The translations under genes were made by a program, and so were the position numbers. From Acidovorax sp. (GTDB taxonomy: Bacteria; Pseudomonadota; Gammaproteobacteria; Burkholderiales; Burkholderiaceae_C), in NCBI GenBank assembly GCA_031277855.1, contig JAITLO010000011.1:47224-111223 (forward strand): 64,000 nt of DNA. The letters are read 5' to 3'. Of the stretch, positions 60,871 to 64,000 are shown in pieces. Below the pieces are notes generated by a model, which was given only the letters and a program-made list of their open reading frames with translations, did no database searches and was not told where the DNA came from. Within the stretch, counting starts at the first letter, position 1. Every line of letters starts with the position of its first letter.

Positions 60871-62136
60871 ATGGCAATGACCATCAACACCAACGTCGTC
60901 TCAACCAATGCCCAGCGCAACCTGGGCCTGTCGGCCAGCACACTGGGTACCTCCATGCAGCGCTTGTCTTCCGGCCTGCGTGTCAACAGCGCCAAGGACG
61001 ACGCCGCTGGCCTGGCCATTGCCGAGCGCATGAATGCGGCTGCGAGGGGGCTGGTCGTTGCTTCCCGCAATGCCAACGACGGTATCTCGCTGGCCCAGCC
61101 CGCCGAAGGCGCCCTGGGCAAGGTGGGTGACATGCTGCAGCGCATGCGCGAGCTGGCCGTGCAGGCATCGAATGCCACCAACAGTGACAGCGACCGCAAG
61201 GCCTTGCAGGCCGAAGCCAGCCAGCTGAGTGCGGAAATCGACCGCGTGGCCAAGACCAGCGCCTTCAATGGCCGCAAATTGCTCGACGGCTCGTTTGCCG
61301 GTGGCGTGTTCCAGGTGGGAGCCAATGCCGGTGACAACATCACCGTGGGTGGCCTGGGCAATACCACAGCTGCGGGCCTGTCCAACGTGAGCTATGGCGA
61401 CAAGACGGCCACGCCCGCCATGGGCACGCAAGACAGCTATGCCGCGCTGGCAGCCACGGTGTCTCCGGCCGCAGCGGTGTTCTCCATCACGGTGGCAGGT
61501 GTGAATGGCGGCAACCCTATCGACTTGGGGCCGCTGGAGCAGGCCAGCTCCAATGAAGAGCGCCTGGGCCAGGTGGTGGTGGCCATCAATGCCAAGACGG
61601 CCGACACCGGCGTGACGGCCTTTCTGGAAAAAGACAGCGCTGGCAGCTATACGCTGAATGTGAAGTCGGAAAAGCTGGATACCAGCGGCGTGCCGCTCAA
61701 GGTCGACTTCACGGGGCTGGACACGGTGACCAAGGGCCAGTCCGCCACGCCCGCACAACTGCTGGCCGCCACCGACCTCGATATCGATCCGGCCACTGCA
61801 GCGGACATTCAGCAAAACGTCAGAGGTATAGACAGTGTGGACATTTCGACCCAGTCCTCTGCCTGGGTGGCGCTGAAAAAAATCGACGACGCGCTGGACC
61901 AGGTGAATGCGGTGCGCGGCCAGCTGGGGGCCTTGCAGACCCGCTTTGAGAAGTCCATAGAGAACAGCGACATCATGGGCGAGAACATCACCGCCGCCCG
62001 TGGCCGCATTGTGGATGCCGACTTTGCCCGCGAAACCGCCAATCTGAGTCGCACGCAAATCCTGCAGCAGGCCGGCACGGCCATGGTCTCCCAGGCCAAC
62101 CAACTGCCCCAAAGCGTGCTGAGCCTGCTGAAGTAA
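60871..62136 (+). CDS. fliC: Flagellin (first tandem copy)
   Basis: The 421-residue flagellin has N-terminal [20 protein letters not shown] and [20 protein letters not shown] near residues 29-48, and C-terminal [20 protein letters not shown] and QLPQSVLSLLK. It carries SLAQPAEGAL near residue 73, where the other copies have [13 protein letters not shown] 60871 has AAGGAAT upstream; an earlier in-frame start would add 32 residues of leader DNA. The leader CATTTGCTTCAAGGAATCCA is almost repeated before the fourth flagellin (CATCTGCTTCAAGGAATTCA). Confidence 0.95.
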   Translation: MAMTINTNVVSTNAQRNLGLSASTLGTSMQRLSSGLRVNSAKDDAAGLAIAERMNAAARGLVVASRNANDGISLAQPAEGALGKVGDMLQRMRELAVQASNATNSDSDRKALQAEASQLSAEIDRVAKTSAFNGRKLLDGSFAGGVFQVGANAGDNITVGGLGNTTAAGLSNVSYGDKTATPAMGTQDSYAALAATVSPAAAVFSITVAGVNGGNPIDLGPLEQASSNEERLGQVVVAINAKTADTGVTAFLEKDSAGSYTLNVKSEKLDTSGVPLKVDFTGLDTVTKGQSATPAQLLAATDLDIDPATAADIQQNVRGIDSVDISTQSSAWVALKKIDDALDQVNAVRGQLGALQTRFEKSIENSDIMGENITAARGRIVDADFARETANLSRTQILQQAGTAMVSQANQLPQSVLSLLK

Positions 62137-62333
62137 GGCTCTGGCGTGGCCCCGGTGTGAGAGCACGGCGTGCTCCCCGTGAGGCTGCGCACTCCATAGG
62201 GGTTTGGAGGTGGCACCAGGCTTTCCCAGACCCCGACAAAAACAGGTGGGCCAACCACCTGTAAGCACGGCACCGGCAGCGGCCTGCCATTGCCAGGTGC
62301 CACACAAGTGAGCGTAACCTAGGGGAAATCATC
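62137..62333 (+). other. Gap between tandem flagellin genes
   Basis: No intrinsic terminator with a T run is seen, only short hairpins such as ACAGGTGG with CCACCTGT. No sigma-28 promoter match was found, so the next flagellin may be read through from the previous one. Confidence 0.4.
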
Positions 62334-63578
62334 ATGGCTATGTCCATTAACACCAATGTGGTGTCTCTCAATGCGCAGCGCAATCTGGGGCTGACCGGCA
62401 ACTCGCTGGCCACCTCCATGCAGCGCCTGTCCTCGGGACTGCGTGTCAACAGCGCCAAGGACGATGCGGCCGGTCTGGCCATTGCCGAGCGTATGAACGC
62501 GGCTGCCAAGGGGCTGGGTGTTGCGGCCCGCAATGCCAACGACGGCATCTCGCTGGCCCAGACCGCCGAAGGCGCCCTGGGCAAGGTGGGTGATATGTTG
62601 CAGCGCATGCGTGAGCTAGCGGCCCAGGCGGGCAATGCCACCAACAGCGACAGCGACCGCAAGGCCCTGCAGGCCGAAGCCAGCCAGCTGAGCGCAGAAA
62701 TCGACCGCGTGGCCAAGACCACCACCTTCAACGGCCGCAAGTTGCTGGATGGCTCGTTTGCTGGCGCCGTGTTTCAGGTGGGGGCGAATGCTGGCGACAA
62801 CATCTCTGTGGGCGGCCTGGGCAACACCACGGCTGCAGGCCTGGCCGATGTGACCTACGCCGAGAAAATAGGAACGGTTGCCACGGCCACCGCCGCAACG
62901 TATGCGGCCGTGGCTGCAGGGGGTACTTTCACCATTACCGTGGGGTCGGGCACGGCGATCGACTTGGGTGGGTTGGACGTAGCCACCTCCAACGAAGAGC
63001 GCCTGGGGCAGATTGTGGCTGCGATCAATGCCAAGACGGCCGACACCGGTGTGACGGCTTTCCTGGAAAAAGACAGCACGGGTGCCTATCAGATCAATGT
63101 GAAGTCGGACAAGCTGGATGCCAACGGCAGCACCGAAGCCGTCGCCATCGGCGGACTGTCTGCGGCAACCACCGGCACGGCGGTCGACTCCACGGCCACT
63201 GCTACGGCCCTGCTGGCAGATGGTGCTTTGGACATCACGGCGGGCTCTGTAGGGGCTGCAGGCAAAGGCATTGACACCATAGACATCACGACCCAAGCCA
63301 ATGCATGGGTGGCGCTCAAGAAGGTGGACGACGCGCTGGACCAGGTGAATTCGGTGCGCGGCCAGTTGGGCGCTCTGCAGACCCGCTTTGAAAAGACGGT
63401 GGAAAACATCGACATCATGAGCGAGAACGTCACCGCCGCTCGGGGCCGTATCGTGGATGCGGATTTCGCCAGCGAAACCGCCAACCTGAGCCGCGCGCAA
63501 ATCCTGCAGCAGGCCGGCACGGCCATGGTGGCCCAGGCCAACCAGCTGCACCAGAGTGTGTTGAGCCTGTTGCGCTGA
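62334..63578 (+). CDS. fliC: Flagellin (second tandem copy)
   Basis: The 414-residue flagellin starts [20 protein letters not shown] and ends [20 protein letters not shown] then [11 protein letters not shown]. It shares the middle segment [20 protein letters not shown] and [20 protein letters not shown] with the first tandem copy (there [20 protein letters not shown]), a sign of recent duplication. The rest of the surface domain differs. It is preceded by ATCATC and a weak GGGGAAATC Shine-Dalgarno. Confidence 0.95.
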   Translation: MAMSINTNVVSLNAQRNLGLTGNSLATSMQRLSSGLRVNSAKDDAAGLAIAERMNAAAKGLGVAARNANDGISLAQTAEGALGKVGDMLQRMRELAAQAGNATNSDSDRKALQAEASQLSAEIDRVAKTTTFNGRKLLDGSFAGAVFQVGANAGDNISVGGLGNTTAAGLADVTYAEKIGTVATATAATYAAVAAGGTFTITVGSGTAIDLGGLDVATSNEERLGQIVAAINAKTADTGVTAFLEKDSTGAYQINVKSDKLDANGSTEAVAIGGLSAATTGTAVDSTATATALLADGALDITAGSVGAAGKGIDTIDITTQANAWVALKKVDDALDQVNSVRGQLGALQTRFEKTVENIDIMSENVTAARGRIVDADFASETANLSRAQILQQAGTAMVAQANQLHQSVLSLLR

Positions 63579-63654
63579 ACCTTGCCTGGTCACGAGGCTG
63601 CAGGCCTCTTGGCTGGATGGCCATAGTGCTAATAGAGGCCGTTTTTTATGAGAT

Positions 63655-63687
63655 GGCAGCCCTGTTTCGACAGGGCTGCTTTTTTTG
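63655..63687 (+). terminator. Intrinsic terminator after the second tandem flagellin
   Basis: GCAGCCCTG pairs with CAGGGCTGC around TTTCGA, followed by TTTTTTT. A second weaker stem (GGCCTC at 63604 with GAGGCC at 63635 and six T residues) lies just before it. The rest of 63579-63924 holds no gene. Confidence 0.92.
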
Positions 63688-63780
63688 TGGCCCACAGAAC
63701 CATCTGCGTCGTCAGGAGAGTGTTCGCATTGGGGAATGCAGGTTTGTAGAAGCCGTGTATGCACTTGTTAATAAAAAGGC

Positions 63781-63807
63781 TAAAGAAAAAAAAGCGCAGC
63801 CCGATAA
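63781..63807 (+). promoter_or_regulatory. Sigma-28 (FliA) promoter of the third tandem flagellin
   Basis: TAAAGAAA at 63781-63788, an 11-base spacer, and CCCGATAA at 63800-63807 give an excellent match to the sigma-28 consensus. The gene begins 118 bases downstream, the same distance as in the first tandem copy. Confidence 0.88.
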
Positions 63808-63924
63808 CAGTCTTGTACGGAGCAAGCATGCAGCCCCACCAGGCTGACAAGGTCCATAGAGACTTTCGCGATTCCGACACCCAAGCAAACCTTATCCACG
63901 TTCATCTGCTTCAAGGAATTCATC

Positions 63925-64000
63925 ATGGCCATGACCATCAACACCAACGTCGCCTCGATCAACGCCCAGCGCAATCTGGGTCTGTCGGGCAGCACACTGG
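63925..64000 (+). CDS. fliC: Flagellin (third tandem copy), 5' end only
   Basis: The first 25 codons, [20 protein letters not shown] then SGSTL, are a flagellin start, and the window ends here. It has its own sigma-28 promoter and a leader nearly identical to that of the first tandem copy, including the Shine-Dalgarno CAAGGAATTC. Confidence 0.93.
   Translation, partial: MAMTINTNVASINAQRNLGLSGSTL

Overview
The window is about 64 kb of GC-rich bacterial chromosome that looks like family Comamonadaceae (Betaproteobacteria, Burkholderiales), most likely Comamonas or a close relative. The grounds are the codon usage, the gene families (PriA-HemE pair, OlsB, DUF2239, CitMHS), the motAB-cheYZ-flhBAFG-fliA gene order, and the many short GC-rich intergenic repeats. 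The genus is a recollection-based guess. I see no transposase, integrase, phage gene, CRISPR array, tRNA or rRNA.

Layout. 1-8.1 kb: the start of a Rep helicase gene; an orphan solute-binding protein translationally coupled to a CitMHS citrate transporter; an AEC-family permease; and a tightly packed four-gene operon (GT39, GT2, GtrA, YdjC-type deacetylase) that resembles the Bordetella Lgm / Francisella FlmF2-NaxD-FlmK route for adding an amino sugar to lipid A. 8.1-12 kb: a low-GC SMR exporter, a methyl-accepting chemotaxis protein and a periplasmic L-asparaginase. 12-26.9 kb: mostly housekeeping and metabolic genes: priA, hemE, gltS, olsB, a CoA-binding protein, a DUF2239/hydrolase pair, dsbD, a MATE exporter, a creatininase-family amidohydrolase and a histidine phosphatase. 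27-31 kb: an iron(III) ABC transporter (binding protein, permease, ATPase) behind a good Fur-box match, with intergenic repeats placed between and after its genes. 31-35 kb: PhzF-like protein, aminotransferase, LysE exporter.

35-64 kb is a flagellar/chemotaxis island. On the minus strand run flgBCDEFGHIJKL plus a trailing HDOD protein, and then motAB-cheYZ-flhBA-flhF-(flhG-like)-fliA. Divergent from flgB on the plus strand are flgA, flgM (behind a sigma-28 promoter) and a probable flgN. The island ends in a flagellin array: one flagellin on the minus strand and three in tandem on the plus strand, the last cut by the window edge. Two of the tandem copies have sigma-28 promoters and share a near-identical 5' leader. 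FliA and FlgM together give the usual late-gene checkpoint: FlgM holds FliA until the hook-basal body can export it, and FliA then fires the flagellin and flgM promoters.

The most notable features are a dispersed repeat (family A) found eight times, always directly at the 3' end of a gene and in the same polarity, once apparently truncating the fbpC-like ATPase gene; a FlhG homologue that has lost its P-loop; the lipid A-type amino sugar operon; a cluster of DnaA-box matches between priA and hemE; and a perfect 12-bp inverted repeat in front of the DUF2239 gene.
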